From CAWBRT01 sp963832785 (lineage in GTDB: Bacteria > Acidobacteriota > Terriglobia > Terriglobales > Acidobacteriaceae): a stretch of DNA of 64,000 nucleotides. Position 1 is the first letter of the stretch, and the number at the start of each line of letters is the position of its first letter. The position numbers and the translations under genes were made by a program. The notes below the pieces were generated by a model that was given only the letters and a program-made list of their open reading frames with translations, searched no databases and was not told the DNA's origin. The DNA is taken from positions 2,852,001 to 2,916,000 of the forward strand of contig CAWHVF010000005.1 in assembly GCA_963832785.1 (NCBI GenBank). The letters run 5' to 3'. Shown here piece by piece: positions 49,701-60,299 of this stretch.

Positions 49701-51031
49701 CCAAGGCCGCCGGCGCGGCCGACGAAGTGGTCGCCCTGGGCATCGCCAATACTTTCCTGGCGCAGGGAGACGCGCGGCAGGCGCAAGGCGCGCTGGCCAG
49801 CCTGAGCAATCTGGACGCGCTCAAGGACAACTACGATTACGCTCTCACCCTGGGCAATATCTACCGCCAGCAGCATGAGACCAGCCGCGCCATGTTCGCC
49901 TACGCCCGCGCCAATGAATCGGGCGGCGGCGACGAAATCGCCCAACGCGCCATGCAGGAGACCGCCGGCCAAATGGGTATGCCTATAACCGAGAAGGTCA
50001 GCGTGAGCAGCGATTTCGATATGCATGCGCTGGTGGACGACCAGACCATCTTCAACCTCGATCGCCAGGCGTTGGGCGCCGGCCCCGGCCAGTTGCCCTC
50101 GCCCCGCAGCTCGCTGGAAAGCGTCTGGACCAATTCCTTCCGCGTGCGCCAGCCGGGAATGCCGTTGATAAGCGGATTTTTCCAGGTGCGCAACGCGCGC
50201 GGCCAGTTTGCCTTCCCCAACGAGTCGCTGGTCTTCAACCGCGACACTTACGACACCAACTTCAACGGCGCCCTGAACCCGGTGTTGCATCTGGGGCGCA
50301 ATACCTTTGCCTTCAATACCGGCCTGCAATTCACTATCCGGCGCGATAAAGAACAGCCGGTGCAGATGAACCAGGATCTGATACGGCAGTTCGTCTTTTT
50401 CTCCTCCAACTCGATGGGCAACTGGCTTTCCATGCAGGGAAGCGCTTTTCACGAAGCCGGACCCTTCGACCTGCAGAACCTCAGCTCCAGCGAGAAAGGC
50501 GCCCGCGTGCAGTTCGCGGTGGGACGGCCCTGGGGCCACACCCGCCTGATTACTGGTTACTCGATTCGCGATCTGCAGTTCAGCCCGGTCGGCAAAGAGT
50601 TCTTTTCCACCGTGGCCTCGGGAGGCTTGCAGCACGACTTCGGCAAGAAACTAAAAGTGGCGGTGCTGGCCGATTACATCCGCGCCTGGCGCTCGGAGCC
50701 GGCCAGCCTGACGGCGGGGCCGAACTTTTTTATCGCCCAGGCGCTCAGGCCGGCAACCGAAGTTCATTACAAGGTCAACAACCGCTGGAGCGTGGACGGC
50801 GACTTCGTGTTCTCGCGGGGTCAAGGTTTTCACGCCTATGACAACGTACAGAACTCTTTCTTCATCTCTTATACGAAGCCGTTCCGCCGCTCTATGGAAG
50901 ATGGAAACGGCACTGTTCCGGTTGAGTATCCCATCCGACTCTCTTTCGGGATTGAGACCGCTGATTACTTCAACTTTACTGGCAACGGCCATACCGTCGT
51001 TCTACCGCTTGTGCGTCTGACCGTGTTTTAG
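46724..51031 (+). CDS. Giant TPR protein with C-terminal outer-membrane beta-barrel (BcsC/PgaA-like exporter)
   Basis: At 1,435 residues this is the largest gene in the window. A signal peptide (LAFCFLLAASSVSPASA) is followed by ~25 TPR units (residues ~90-1,080) and a C-terminal barrel-like region with aromatic/Gly-rich alternation, ending in F (LVRLTVF). This architecture matches exopolysaccharide exporters such as BcsC, PgaA and AlgK/AlgE, where the TPR part spans the periplasm and the barrel is the pore. A GTG at 46817 would put the signal peptide at the N-terminus and may be the true start. It is the first gene of the polysaccharide locus: the glycosyltransferase gene begins 14 nt after its stop. 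Confidence 0.85.
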   Translation: MRVPEQPFSHEMHRSLKQVAGFTANAQPETAVKKTFSALAFCFLLAASSVSPASAQTFELGGSSDQPAAAPAPGAGRRKAAPEASSGGQIGWGSSIEVGRMARAASDALKRGQPSAAADFAARAVKAAPQDVKLWFLLGYTSRLAGQLDQSLQAYQEGLRRQPGSPDGLSGMAQTYARMGNTEEAKKLLLQVINSNPRRENDLLLAGELFIRSKQTQEGVNLLSRAEAIHPSAHAEVMLAVAYMNLKQPQRARELLDMAKQRDPRNPSVFRAVANYYREQHDYSSAISTLKSSPVFNSDVLADLAYTYELNGDKQEAADAYSRAARLSSGQVGLQLSAASAYLRAGDPAKARDYLGRAEQLDPNHYRLHALRAQLARSEDRNDVAITEYRAAIAALPPGVPPEGQLYPILLRLNLAELYTASGEAASAQREVAAAGQMINQLQIEGTGRAEFLRVRASVETAGQDYKSAERDLLEAGKLDPDNLNINLQYAALLWKMGRKKESGAAYAEVLRRDPKNRLAMEGLGYLARDVGDNQTAERYFSMYAQYYPDEYAPYLELGDLYTATRDFTKAQLNYQKAHKLAPNNAVIIANGANAAIEARQIPLAGEWLARASGKTLDDPRVMRERERYLFHTGKYQESAQLGYKVLRQLPKDRNASVYLVYALYNLGRFDEVFSLAARYQSILPGEANFPLMMGHIRKQSGLLAEAVGDYSRALERDPRMVDAMINRGYVRNDMQDATDAARDFEAALKLAPNNGVAHLGFAFSQLQLRHGKLALQQVELAEKQLGESGATHLVRATAFRQQRLMGQAEAEYRLALKFAPDDLKLHLALADTQDRARHYNDAIQTLNAALRLSPDDPIIYASLAHAYAHLHDRERTLRYVTAAEKLGPNESAILLNTGDALLTLGDYRGAMDRFFRALQAPDGNRVEARLAMAKLFEREGKKEDARQQIALAFAESRIGEAAPVTADNLVEAANVLLAMNDFDLAAKYFQHAKAAGAADEVVALGIANTFLAQGDARQAQGALASLSNLDALKDNYDYALTLGNIYRQQHETSRAMFAYARANESGGGDEIAQRAMQETAGQMGMPITEKVSVSSDFDMHALVDDQTIFNLDRQALGAGPGQLPSPRSSLESVWTNSFRVRQPGMPLISGFFQVRNARGQFAFPNESLVFNRDTYDTNFNGALNPVLHLGRNTFAFNTGLQFTIRRDKEQPVQMNQDLIRQFVFFSSNSMGNWLSMQGSAFHEAGPFDLQNLSSSEKGARVQFAVGRPWGHTRLITGYSIRDLQFSPVGKEFFSTVASGGLQHDFGKKLKVAVLADYIRAWRSEPASLTAGPNFFIAQALRPATEVHYKVNNRWSVDGDFVFSRGQGFHAYDNVQNSFFISYTKPFRRSMEDGNGTVPVEYPIRLSFGIETADYFNFTGNGHTVVLPLVRLTVF

Positions 51032-51045
51032 AGCCAGGGGGCCCC

Positions 51046-52296
51046 ATGAAGATCTGTCTGGTGAGCGCCTTTCCGCCGAGCAGGCGCGGGCTGAACGAGT
51101 ACGGGTACCACATCGCCAAGGAGCTCCAGCAGGACCTCCTGATCAGCCTTACCATACTGGCGGACAAGCTGGATTCGCCGCAACCGGAGCTCCGCGACTT
51201 CGACGTATTGCGATGCTGGTCCTTCGACGCCATCTCCAACCCCCTCCATCTGTGGAAGACGGTGCATGAACTCAAGCCGGACGTGGTGTGGTTCAACCTG
51301 CTGTTTTCCACCTTCGGCAACAACCCGGTAGCCGCCTTCGCCGGGCTCACCGCTCCCGCCATGATGCGACTTTCCGGCTGCTATACCCATGTGACGCTGC
51401 ATCACCTGATGGACAACGTCGACCTGGGACACGCGGGAGTGCGCTTTCCGCGCCTCTACCGCAGCGCCGGGTACCTGGCCACGCGCGCGCTGCTGATGGC
51501 CAATTCGGTTTCCGTGCTGCTGCCCGCCTACCGCCGCACGCTGATCGAAAAATACGGCGGCGATAACGTTCACTTTCGTGCCCACGGCATCCTCTCGGCC
51601 CGTCCCGAGGCCCCCGACTTCAGCCTGCGCGGCAATCCCTGCCATCGCATCCTGGCCTTCGGAAAATGGGGAACTTACAAGCGGCTGGAACTGCTCATCG
51701 CCTCCTTTGCCAAGCTGCAGGAGCGCATCCCGGAGGCGCGGCTGATCATTGCCGGGGGCAATCATCCCACGACCCCGGGTTACGTGGAGTCGGTGGCGGC
51801 GCGCTTTGGTGACAATCCATATATCACCTTCACCGGCTATGCGGCGGAAGAAGAAATTCCCGGCCTGTTTCGCACCGCCTCGGTCATGGTGATGCCTTAC
51901 TCCTCGGCCACCGGCTCCAGCGGAGTAGCTCACCTGGCGTGCGAATACGGCCTACCTATCGTCAGCGCCGACATCGCCGATTTCCGCGAGATGGCGGAGA
52001 ACGAGCAACTCGCCATCCAGTTCTACAAAACCGGGGATGCGGACAGCCTGACCGAGTCTCTTTGCAATCTAATCTGCGATGGTTCGTTGATGCGCGAAAT
52101 GGCGGAGCAAAATTTTTCCGCGGCGCTTCGCATGACCATGCCGCAGATCATTCGCCAGTACTTGCGCTCCTTCGACGTCAGTAAGCGACAGCGGGCACTG
52201 GAGCCGTTGGCGCGCTTTCGACGAATTCCGGGATGGGTGCCGTCGCGTTCGGTTCTCTTCCGGGCTGCTACTCCGAGGTGGGCGCCATGGATGTAA
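51046..52296 (+). CDS. Glycosyltransferase (GT4/GT1 family)
   Basis: A 416-residue cytoplasmic glycosyltransferase. It begins MKICLVSAFPPSRRGLNEYG, the N-terminal Rossmann half of GT-B enzymes, and the C-terminal half has ILAFGKWGTYKRLELLIASFA, RLIIAGGNHP, ITFTGYAAEEEIPGLFRTAS and SGVAHLACEYGLPIV, with the conserved E of the EYG. It probably adds a sugar to a lipid-linked repeat unit. It begins 14 nt after the exporter and overlaps the next gene by 10 nt. Its C-terminal ~45 residues (RALEPLARFRRI) are outside the core. Confidence 0.88.
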   Translation: MKICLVSAFPPSRRGLNEYGYHIAKELQQDLLISLTILADKLDSPQPELRDFDVLRCWSFDAISNPLHLWKTVHELKPDVVWFNLLFSTFGNNPVAAFAGLTAPAMMRLSGCYTHVTLHHLMDNVDLGHAGVRFPRLYRSAGYLATRALLMANSVSVLLPAYRRTLIEKYGGDNVHFRAHGILSARPEAPDFSLRGNPCHRILAFGKWGTYKRLELLIASFAKLQERIPEARLIIAGGNHPTTPGYVESVAARFGDNPYITFTGYAAEEEIPGLFRTASVMVMPYSSATGSSGVAHLACEYGLPIVSADIADFREMAENEQLAIQFYKTGDADSLTESLCNLICDGSLMREMAEQNFSAALRMTMPQIIRQYLRSFDVSKRQRALEPLARFRRIPGWVPSRSVLFRAATPRWAPWM

Positions 52297-53444
52297 GAGC
52301 AATTATTTTTGTCGGGGACCGGAGGGAAAGCTCAGCCGCCCAGGTGGGCGGCGTGCCGCTGGCCATGTTGGATATGCTGGGGGCTAGCCTGGTCAGCCGC
52401 GTGGCCCATCGCCTGCAGCAGCAGGGGGTGGGCACGATTGCGGTGCTCTCGGAAGTCAGCCAGATTCCCGAGCGCAATCTTAGTCCCGAGCTTTGCTGGT
52501 ACAAGGCCGGCCGCGAGCAGCTTTGGCGCTACGCCGAGGCCCTGTTCAACGACTTTGCCCAGAGCGGGGCCGAACTGGTGGTGGTCATGCGCCTCGGGTC
52601 CTATATCAACCAGGACTTCGAGCCGCTGCTGCAGTTTCACCTCGACCATCACGGCCGCGTCACCCGGGTGCACGGCCGCTTCGGCAATCCCCTGGACCTG
52701 ATGGTGATCAGCGCCTCGCGGCGCAACGACGCCGCCTTCATGTTCCGCAACATGCTCACCGCCTTTCGCCTGCCGCCGGAGATATACCAGGCCGGCGGTT
52801 ATGAGAACCCGTTGGAGACGGTGGCCGACCTGCGGCGCCTGGCCCTGGATTCGCTGGCCGGCCAAACCGGCCTGCAGCCGCTGGGGACGGAAGTTAAGCC
52901 GGGCGTTTGGATCGGGCAGCACGCGCGCATCAACAGCCGGGCGCGGGTGCTGGCGCCGGCCTACATCGGTGCCTACTCCCGCATCGGCCCCATGGCGGTC
53001 ATCACCCGCGGCAGCGTCATCGAGCGCCACTGCCACATTGACTGCGGCACGGTGATTGAAGACTCCACGGTTCTGCCCTTCAGCCGTGTCGGCGCCGGTC
53101 TCGACGTCAATTTTGCCGTGGTGGGCTTCCGCCGTATCGCCCACCTGGGACGGCAGGTTGACATTGAAATCGCCGATGAACGTCTGCTGGGCATGGCTCC
53201 CCTCAGCGCGCCGCTGCGGATGCTGAACGACGTGCTGGGCCTGACACTGTCCATGCCCAAGGCTCTGCTCTCCGGCTGGCGCGCCAGCAAACAGAAAGAA
53301 TCCGGCCACCTTACCCGAGGTGATTCAGGCCCCTTCGCCTGCCCTCTCGGCCGCGACCATGGACCAACAGGATCGCGCAGATCGTCATTTTGCAACCGAG
53401 TTGATGGCAGCGAGGAGATATGGCAACGAGTAGGCCGGTGGTAG
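52287..53444 (+). CDS. Nucleotidyltransferase-like protein with left-handed beta-helix; degenerate catalytic motif
   Basis: The N-terminal half resembles the sugar-nucleotidyltransferase fold, but the expected LAGGxGTRL signature is replaced by FVGDRRESSAAQVGGVPL, so catalysis is doubtful. Residues ~210-310 carry a hexapeptide left-handed beta-helix (ARINSRARVLAPAYIGAYS, RIGPMAVITRGSVI). The end may be misread: reading +1 after KQK near 53295 gives a more protein-like tail (NPATLPEVIQAPSPALSA) that stops at 53433, so an extra A in the AAA run there is likely. Start ATG 52287 overlaps the glycosyltransferase stop. I infer a scaffold or regulator of polysaccharide synthesis. Confidence 0.72.
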   Translation: MDVRAIIFVGDRRESSAAQVGGVPLAMLDMLGASLVSRVAHRLQQQGVGTIAVLSEVSQIPERNLSPELCWYKAGREQLWRYAEALFNDFAQSGAELVVVMRLGSYINQDFEPLLQFHLDHHGRVTRVHGRFGNPLDLMVISASRRNDAAFMFRNMLTAFRLPPEIYQAGGYENPLETVADLRRLALDSLAGQTGLQPLGTEVKPGVWIGQHARINSRARVLAPAYIGAYSRIGPMAVITRGSVIERHCHIDCGTVIEDSTVLPFSRVGAGLDVNFAVVGFRRIAHLGRQVDIEIADERLLGMAPLSAPLRMLNDVLGLTLSMPKALLSGWRASKQKESGHLTRGDSGPFACPLGRDHGPTGSRRSSFCNRVDGSEEIWQRVGRW

Positions 53445-53851
53445 TGAAGCGTGTTCCCGAGCGGCTGGATTTGCGGGAAGCACGCGAATTCATGCGTTCG
53501 GTGACGCCGCTGCTGCGCTCGGATCGTCCCCAGCTTGTCTTTGATCTGTCCAACGTGCGCCGCCTGGATTCGGCGGGCGTCGATATGCTACTGCGCTGCC
53601 TGCGCGAAGCCATGAAGCACGATGGCGACGTCAAGCTGGCGGCGCCCTCGCCGGAAGCCCTGGTCGTTCTGGAGTTGACGCGCACCGGCCGCCTGTTCGA
53701 AATCTACGAAAATGCCACCGACGCGGCGCGCAGTTACAGCAGCTTCCTGCCCAACGTCATGCGCCAGTTCGCTCCCCATGAAACTCCTCTGCTGTCGTTT
53801 CCCGGCAAAGCTCCCCAAGCGGCGGCAAAAGAGGGCAAGGATGCGGCATGA
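53420..53851 (+). CDS. STAS-domain protein (anti-sigma-factor-antagonist-like)
   Basis: A 143-residue protein with one STAS domain: PQLVFDLSNVRRLDSAGVDMLLRC, where S51 is the position phosphorylated in SpoIIAA-like proteins. No partner kinase gene is nearby. After the domain there is a ~40-residue tail. In several polysaccharide loci STAS proteins occur between the glycosyltransferase and flippase genes; the role here is unknown. It overlaps both neighbours, so it belongs to the operon. Confidence 0.85.
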   Translation: MATSRPVVVKRVPERLDLREAREFMRSVTPLLRSDRPQLVFDLSNVRRLDSAGVDMLLRCLREAMKHDGDVKLAAPSPEALVVLELTRTGRLFEIYENATDAARSYSSFLPNVMRQFAPHETPLLSFPGKAPQAAAKEGKDAA

Positions 53852-55152
53852 GCACCAAGCAGCAGGTATTTCTGGGTCACAGCGAGCGCAGCGCCAGTTT
53901 CGCCAGACGCTTCCTTGAATTCCAATCGCAACAACAGGTCTTGACCGGCAGCGTCATCATGCTGATCGGCTCCGGCCTGGTCAGCCTAGCCAACTTCGGC
54001 TACAACCTGGCCGTGGCGCACCTGCTGGGCCCGGAGGATTTCGGCCATGCGGCGGCGGCCGTGACCTTACTCATGCTGGCCTCGTGCATCAACCTGGCCT
54101 TTCAGCTGGTGACCGCCAAGTTCATCGCCCGCAACCAGGAGGGCGGCCGGGCGAAGGTCTACCGCTCGCTGCGAAACCGCGCCTGGAGCGTGGGTCTGGG
54201 ACTCAGCCTGGTGCTGCTGATCCTGAGCGACAGCATTGCCGCTTATCTGCGCCTGCCTTCGCCACACCTGATCGAAGTGCTTGCCCTGGGCATGTTGTTT
54301 TACATCCCTCTGGGCGTGCGCCGCGGCTGGCTGCAGGGCACCTGCCGGTTTCTCCAGCTCAGCCTGAACCTGGCGGTTGAGGCGGCGGTGAAGCTGGCTG
54401 GGGCGTTCGTGCTCATCATGTTTCTGCACGCCGGGGTCATGGGAGCGGTGGGCAGCATCGCCCTTTCCGTGTTCGCAGCCTATGCCATGCCTTGCCAGGA
54501 CGCCACTCTGCGTGATGAGTCGGACCTGGCGCAGCCGGCCACCTTCGGCGAAGGCATGCAGGCGATCCTCTTCTTCATCGGCCAGGTAGTCATCAACAAC
54601 ATCGACATTCTCATGGTGAAGCATTACTTTGCCCCGAGCGAGGCGGGCCTGTACGCGGCCGTGGCCCTGGTCGGGCGCCTGCTCTATTTCGCCACCTGGT
54701 CGGTGACCAGCGCCATGTTTCCCATCTCGGCCGGCGCGCACGTGGAAAGAGAAGGCCGCAAGACCATCATCGTGCCGCTGTGCTTCATCATCGGGCTGTC
54801 GATTCTTTTCGTGCTGGTCCTGGCCGCTTTTCCCGAGCTGATCATACGCGTGCTGTTTGGCAGTGGCTTCCACCACCAAGGGCTGCAATTGCTGTTGACC
54901 ATGAACGCCGTTGCCACCGGAACCTACGCCCTGAGCGTCGTGCTGATCGCCTACGAGATGTCGCGTCGCATTGCCAACACCGGCTGGCTGCAACTGGCGT
55001 TCAGCGGCTTGCTGGTGGTGGGTGTGGCCGCCTTTCACGCTTCCTTACTGGAAATCGTCCTGGTCCAGCAGGTGCTGCGCGCGGCGCTGCTGATTGCCGT
55101 TTCCATTCCTTTTTTGGCGCGCGCCAAGCCTGCCATCGCGGAGGTCGCATGA
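53848..55152 (+). CDS. Wzx-like polysaccharide flippase (MOP/PST family)
   Basis: A 434-residue membrane protein with about 12 helices and the family N-terminus VLTGSVIMLIGSGLVSLANFGYNLAVAHLL (in two parts), GPEDFGHAAAAVTL, and the mid-protein NNIDILMVKHYFAPSEAGLYAAVALV. It would move lipid-linked sugar units across the inner membrane. It starts 4 nt inside the STAS stop and its stop overlaps the next start. Together with the exporter, glycosyltransferase and beta-helix protein it forms a synthesis-and-export machine. No Wzy polymerase is obvious in the window; the membrane protein at 44738-46492 could fill that role. Confidence 0.9.
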   Translation: MSTKQQVFLGHSERSASFARRFLEFQSQQQVLTGSVIMLIGSGLVSLANFGYNLAVAHLLGPEDFGHAAAAVTLLMLASCINLAFQLVTAKFIARNQEGGRAKVYRSLRNRAWSVGLGLSLVLLILSDSIAAYLRLPSPHLIEVLALGMLFYIPLGVRRGWLQGTCRFLQLSLNLAVEAAVKLAGAFVLIMFLHAGVMGAVGSIALSVFAAYAMPCQDATLRDESDLAQPATFGEGMQAILFFIGQVVINNIDILMVKHYFAPSEAGLYAAVALVGRLLYFATWSVTSAMFPISAGAHVEREGRKTIIVPLCFIIGLSILFVLVLAAFPELIIRVLFGSGFHHQGLQLLLTMNAVATGTYALSVVLIAYEMSRRIANTGWLQLAFSGLLVVGVAAFHASLLEIVLVQQVLRAALLIAVSIPFLARAKPAIAEVA

Positions 55153-55895
55153 GGAAGCTGCGCCCGATTGCCGAGGCGGAAGTTATAGCCGAATTCCTGC
55201 GCAACGAGTTCTATCAGGACGAGTTTCACCATGACCGCCAGCGCTTCGAGCGTCTGGTATTGCAGGCCGATACCGGCAATGAGGCGGAAAACGCCTTGCG
55301 CCGGGCGCTGCTGTTTCGCCGCCGCGGCCATATGTGGCGCGAGCTTCCGACGGACACCCAGTGGTGGGAGGCCGAGATCGAAAACCGCGACCTCGACTTG
55401 ATTCACGTCTTTCCGCGCGCCCCCTGGCGCCAGTTGGCCGACCCCAGCTTCCAGATCCGGGAAATCGTCAATCGCATTCGGGCCAAGAGGTTTGCCAACG
55501 GCAGCAGCGATTTTGTCGCCAAGGTGCAAGCCCTCAGCTATCGGCTGCGCATCGAACAGAGCAGCAGCTCCGTGCTGCTGATAGGCGTTGATGAGCACCA
55601 GCCGCTCACCATCCTGGAAGGCAATCACCGCCTGACGGCGGCGCTTCTGGTGGGCGAAAGCCTGTTACGCAGCCGTTTCCGCGTGCTGGTGGGTTTTTCG
55701 CCCCGGATGACCGAGTCGTGCTGGTATGAAACGAACCTGCGCAACCTTTGGCGCTACGGCAAAAACCGGCTGAAGAACCTGGTGTACGACAAAGACGCCG
55801 ACGTCGAGCGCGTGCTGCGGGCTGTATACGGAATCGGCACGCAGACGCTGGAAAACAGCGTGCCCGCCCCCAAGGCGGTCCCGGAATCAAAGTAA
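55149..55895 (+). CDS. ParB/Srx-fold-like protein of unknown function
   Basis: A 248-residue soluble protein. Its central text ILEGNHRLTAALLVGESL matches the GxHRxxA motif of ParB/sulfiredoxin-fold proteins, and an Arg-rich helical N-terminus (IAEAEVIAEFLRNEFYQDEF) precedes it. It lacks a partner ParA gene. Proteins like this occur in polysaccharide loci, where they may modify or sense sugar intermediates, but the role is not established. The ATG at 55149 overlaps the flippase stop. Confidence 0.7.
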   Translation: MRKLRPIAEAEVIAEFLRNEFYQDEFHHDRQRFERLVLQADTGNEAENALRRALLFRRRGHMWRELPTDTQWWEAEIENRDLDLIHVFPRAPWRQLADPSFQIREIVNRIRAKRFANGSSDFVAKVQALSYRLRIEQSSSSVLLIGVDEHQPLTILEGNHRLTAALLVGESLLRSRFRVLVGFSPRMTESCWYETNLRNLWRYGKNRLKNLVYDKDADVERVLRAVYGIGTQTLENSVPAPKAVPESK

Positions 55896-55978
55896 GCGCG
55901 GCTCCGGTCCAGGCTTTGCTCCGGCAGCGTTCGGCGGCATCGGAAGGCTGGTTTTCTCGCGGAAAAGGAGTATTTGTC

Positions 55979-56476
55979 ATGCAAATGCGGAGGGCTATCA
56001 GCAGGACCCTGATCCTGGCGGTTATGCTGGCTCTTGGCGGCGCGCCCGAAGTTGTTCAAGCCTGGCAGCAGCCGGGGCAGAACCCGGAGAGTGAGTCCCC
56101 GCCGGCCATCAATGGGACCACAGTCAATCCAGCGCAAGGTCCGCTGACGCCGGTTCCTGCCGCACCTGAGCCGCAGTCCACGGCACCGGGGCAGCCGCCT
56201 GCTGCCACGCCCTCAACACAGATGGGGCAGAAGCAGGTCGCGCCCGAGCAGGAGCCGCTGGGCACGGCTGCGGCCGGACAAGTGCCAACCAATGGTGGCG
56301 CCGCCTCGCGTCCGGCCGGAGCGGCGATTGCTCCCGCCAAGCAGCACCAGAAGCGCGCGCTATTGCTCAAGTTGGGAGCGGTAGCGGCCGCCGGCATTGC
56401 CATAGGGACGGTGGCTGGCCTGTCAAAGGGCACCTCCAGCACTCCCTCGGGCGCTCGCGCCGCCGCCGTTCGCTAG
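55979..56476 (+). CDS. Pro/Ala-rich exported protein with C-terminal helix
   Basis: A 165-residue protein with a signal peptide (LILAVMLALGGAPEVVQA), a low-complexity Pro/Gln/Ala-rich centre and a C-terminal hydrophobic helix (LLLKLGAVAAAGIAIGTVAGL). AAAGGAG lies 8 nt before ATG 55979, one of the best ribosome-binding sites in the window. It may be a membrane-tethered cell-envelope protein or linker in the polysaccharide system. No recognised family. Confidence 0.7.
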   Translation: MQMRRAISRTLILAVMLALGGAPEVVQAWQQPGQNPESESPPAINGTTVNPAQGPLTPVPAAPEPQSTAPGQPPAATPSTQMGQKQVAPEQEPLGTAAAGQVPTNGGAASRPAGAAIAPAKQHQKRALLLKLGAVAAAGIAIGTVAGLSKGTSSTPSGARAAAVR

Positions 56477-56612
56477 ATTCGCCAGGCATGCCCGGCCGCC
56501 TCTTCAAGCCGGGCGCGCCCAGGTCCGTGGACCTGTTTTCGTAATGGCTTTCTTGAAGAGGGATGGCCCGCGCGTCAGGTTGACGCGTAGGCTTCGCCAC
56601 AGGAACCGAACC

Positions 56613-57356
56613 ATGACCGCGGAGAAAGGGTCTCCGGCAAGTACCGCCGCCGGAGCTGAAAATCGGCGCAGCCGGCCCATCCTGGTTTCATTCTCGGGGC
56701 TGGATGGCTGCGGTAAGACAACTCAAATCCAGAATTTGCGGGCGCTCCTGGCTCGCCTGGGGATGAGCGATCGGCTGCTGACGTTCTGGGACGACGTGGT
56801 CGTGCTGGCGCGCTATCGCGAGGGGTTTGTCCACGTGGTCTATGGCAGCGAACGCGGAATTGGCTCGCCCGACCGGCCCGTCAACCGCCGCGACAAGAAC
56901 GTGCGCGCCGGTTATCTCACCTTCATGCGCCACCTGCTCTACTTTCTGGACGCCATCCATCTGCGCCTGATTGTCTGGCGGGCCAAGCGCCTGCGCTGCG
57001 ATGCCATCATCTTCGACCGCTACATTTATGACGAGTGGGCCAACCTGCCGCTGAACAATTCCCTGACACGCATCTACCTGGTGGCGATGAAGATGCTGGC
57101 GCCGCAGCCCGATCTGGCGCTGCTGCTCGATGCCGATCCGGACGAGGCGCGCGCCCGCAAGCCGGAATATCCGCTGGAATTCATGCACAAGTGCCGCCGC
57201 GCCTACTTCGAGCTGGCGCGCATTCTGCACAACCTTGCAGCCGTCCCGCCGCTGCCGCTGCCTGAAGCCACGCGCGAAGTGGAGCTGCTGTTCAGGCAGG
57301 CCCTGCAGGCCAGGAAGTCCGAGCAAACCGCCCCGGACGCGGCTTCTGCCGCATAG
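56613..57356 (+). CDS. Thymidylate-kinase-like P-loop protein
   Basis: A 247-residue kinase-fold protein. The P-loop is GLDGCGKTT at residues 29-37, followed by a DRYIYDEWAN segment that carries the DRx motif of thymidylate kinases, and an LLLDADPDEARARKPEYP LID-like part. It is longer than a standard thymidylate kinase (~210) and has several insertions. Such proteins recur in polysaccharide loci, where their role is not clear. I start at ATG 56613, which has AGGAA upstream; an ATG at 56544 would add 23 basic residues. Confidence 0.78.
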   Translation: MTAEKGSPASTAAGAENRRSRPILVSFSGLDGCGKTTQIQNLRALLARLGMSDRLLTFWDDVVVLARYREGFVHVVYGSERGIGSPDRPVNRRDKNVRAGYLTFMRHLLYFLDAIHLRLIVWRAKRLRCDAIIFDRYIYDEWANLPLNNSLTRIYLVAMKMLAPQPDLALLLDADPDEARARKPEYPLEFMHKCRRAYFELARILHNLAAVPPLPLPEATREVELLFRQALQARKSEQTAPDAASAA

Positions 57357-57375
57357 CGCTTTACCCCGCGATGAG

Positions 57376-57498
57376 CGTCATTCCGAGCGAGCGACGCTCG
57401 CGTCGCGAGCCGAGGAATTTTGTGTCGCTTTTTGTCAAAGCAAAACGCAAGATCCCTCCACTCGCTTGCCTATCCGGCTCGCTTCGGTCGGGATGACG
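57376..57498. repeat. Dispersed palindromic intergenic repeat, copy 2
   Basis: CGTCATTCCGAGC (57376-57388) is inverted at the far end as GGTCGGGATGACG, closing a ~123-nt element with inner self-complementary text (GCGACGCTCGCGTCGC), TTTTGTGTCGC and GATCCCTCCACTCGC. It has the same plan as the repeat at 28052-28163 (ends GTCAT...ATGAC, CCTCCACTC core), which supports one repeat family. It lies between the convergent thymidylate-kinase-like gene and purF. Confidence 0.6.
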
Positions 57499-57531
57499 CT
57501 AGCTTCAATTCCTTTTTCGATAAAGAACGCC

Positions 57532-58995
<1,464 letters not shown>

Positions 58996-59029
58996 CTCTC
59001 ACCATTATTTCAGATTTAAGATTTCAAAT

Positions 59030-59090
59030 TGAAAACCAGGACCCAATCTTAAATCCGCAATCTGCAATCTTAAATCTTCAATTGCATTTC

Positions 59091-59104
<14 letters not shown>
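59030..59104. other. Probable assembly junction
   Basis: Left of here genes are mostly intact and look acidobacterial; right of here they are dense with frameshifts and look planctomycete-like. The boundary has simple, repeated text (AATCTTAAATC copies at ~59047 and ~59068) that could have misled assembly. No mobile element or tRNA is visible. The exact join is somewhere in 59,045-59,104. Confidence 0.55.
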
Positions 59105-60081
<977 letters not shown>

Positions 60082-60299
60082 GAGAGAAGGGGGAAGGCGA
60101 ATAGGGGGAAGAAGGCGAGCCGGAGGCGTAAGCCTCCGGGTGGTGTGTATGTATCCTTGGTTGTTTCCCTCTTGCTTTGCTTGAGAAGTTGGCTACGATC
60201 TGCCTCCTCATCAGTGCAGGCAATCGCCAGCGGCTCTTCCAGGAGGCGAGCTACCATGTCGCCAACACGGTTCCCACATGTCGTTCGTGGCTGCCGCTG

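Noticed and set aside
49283..50635. 450-codon open frame antisense to the giant TPR-barrel gene
   Set aside because: The plus-strand protein has a signal peptide, repeats and barrel; the antisense reading has none of these.
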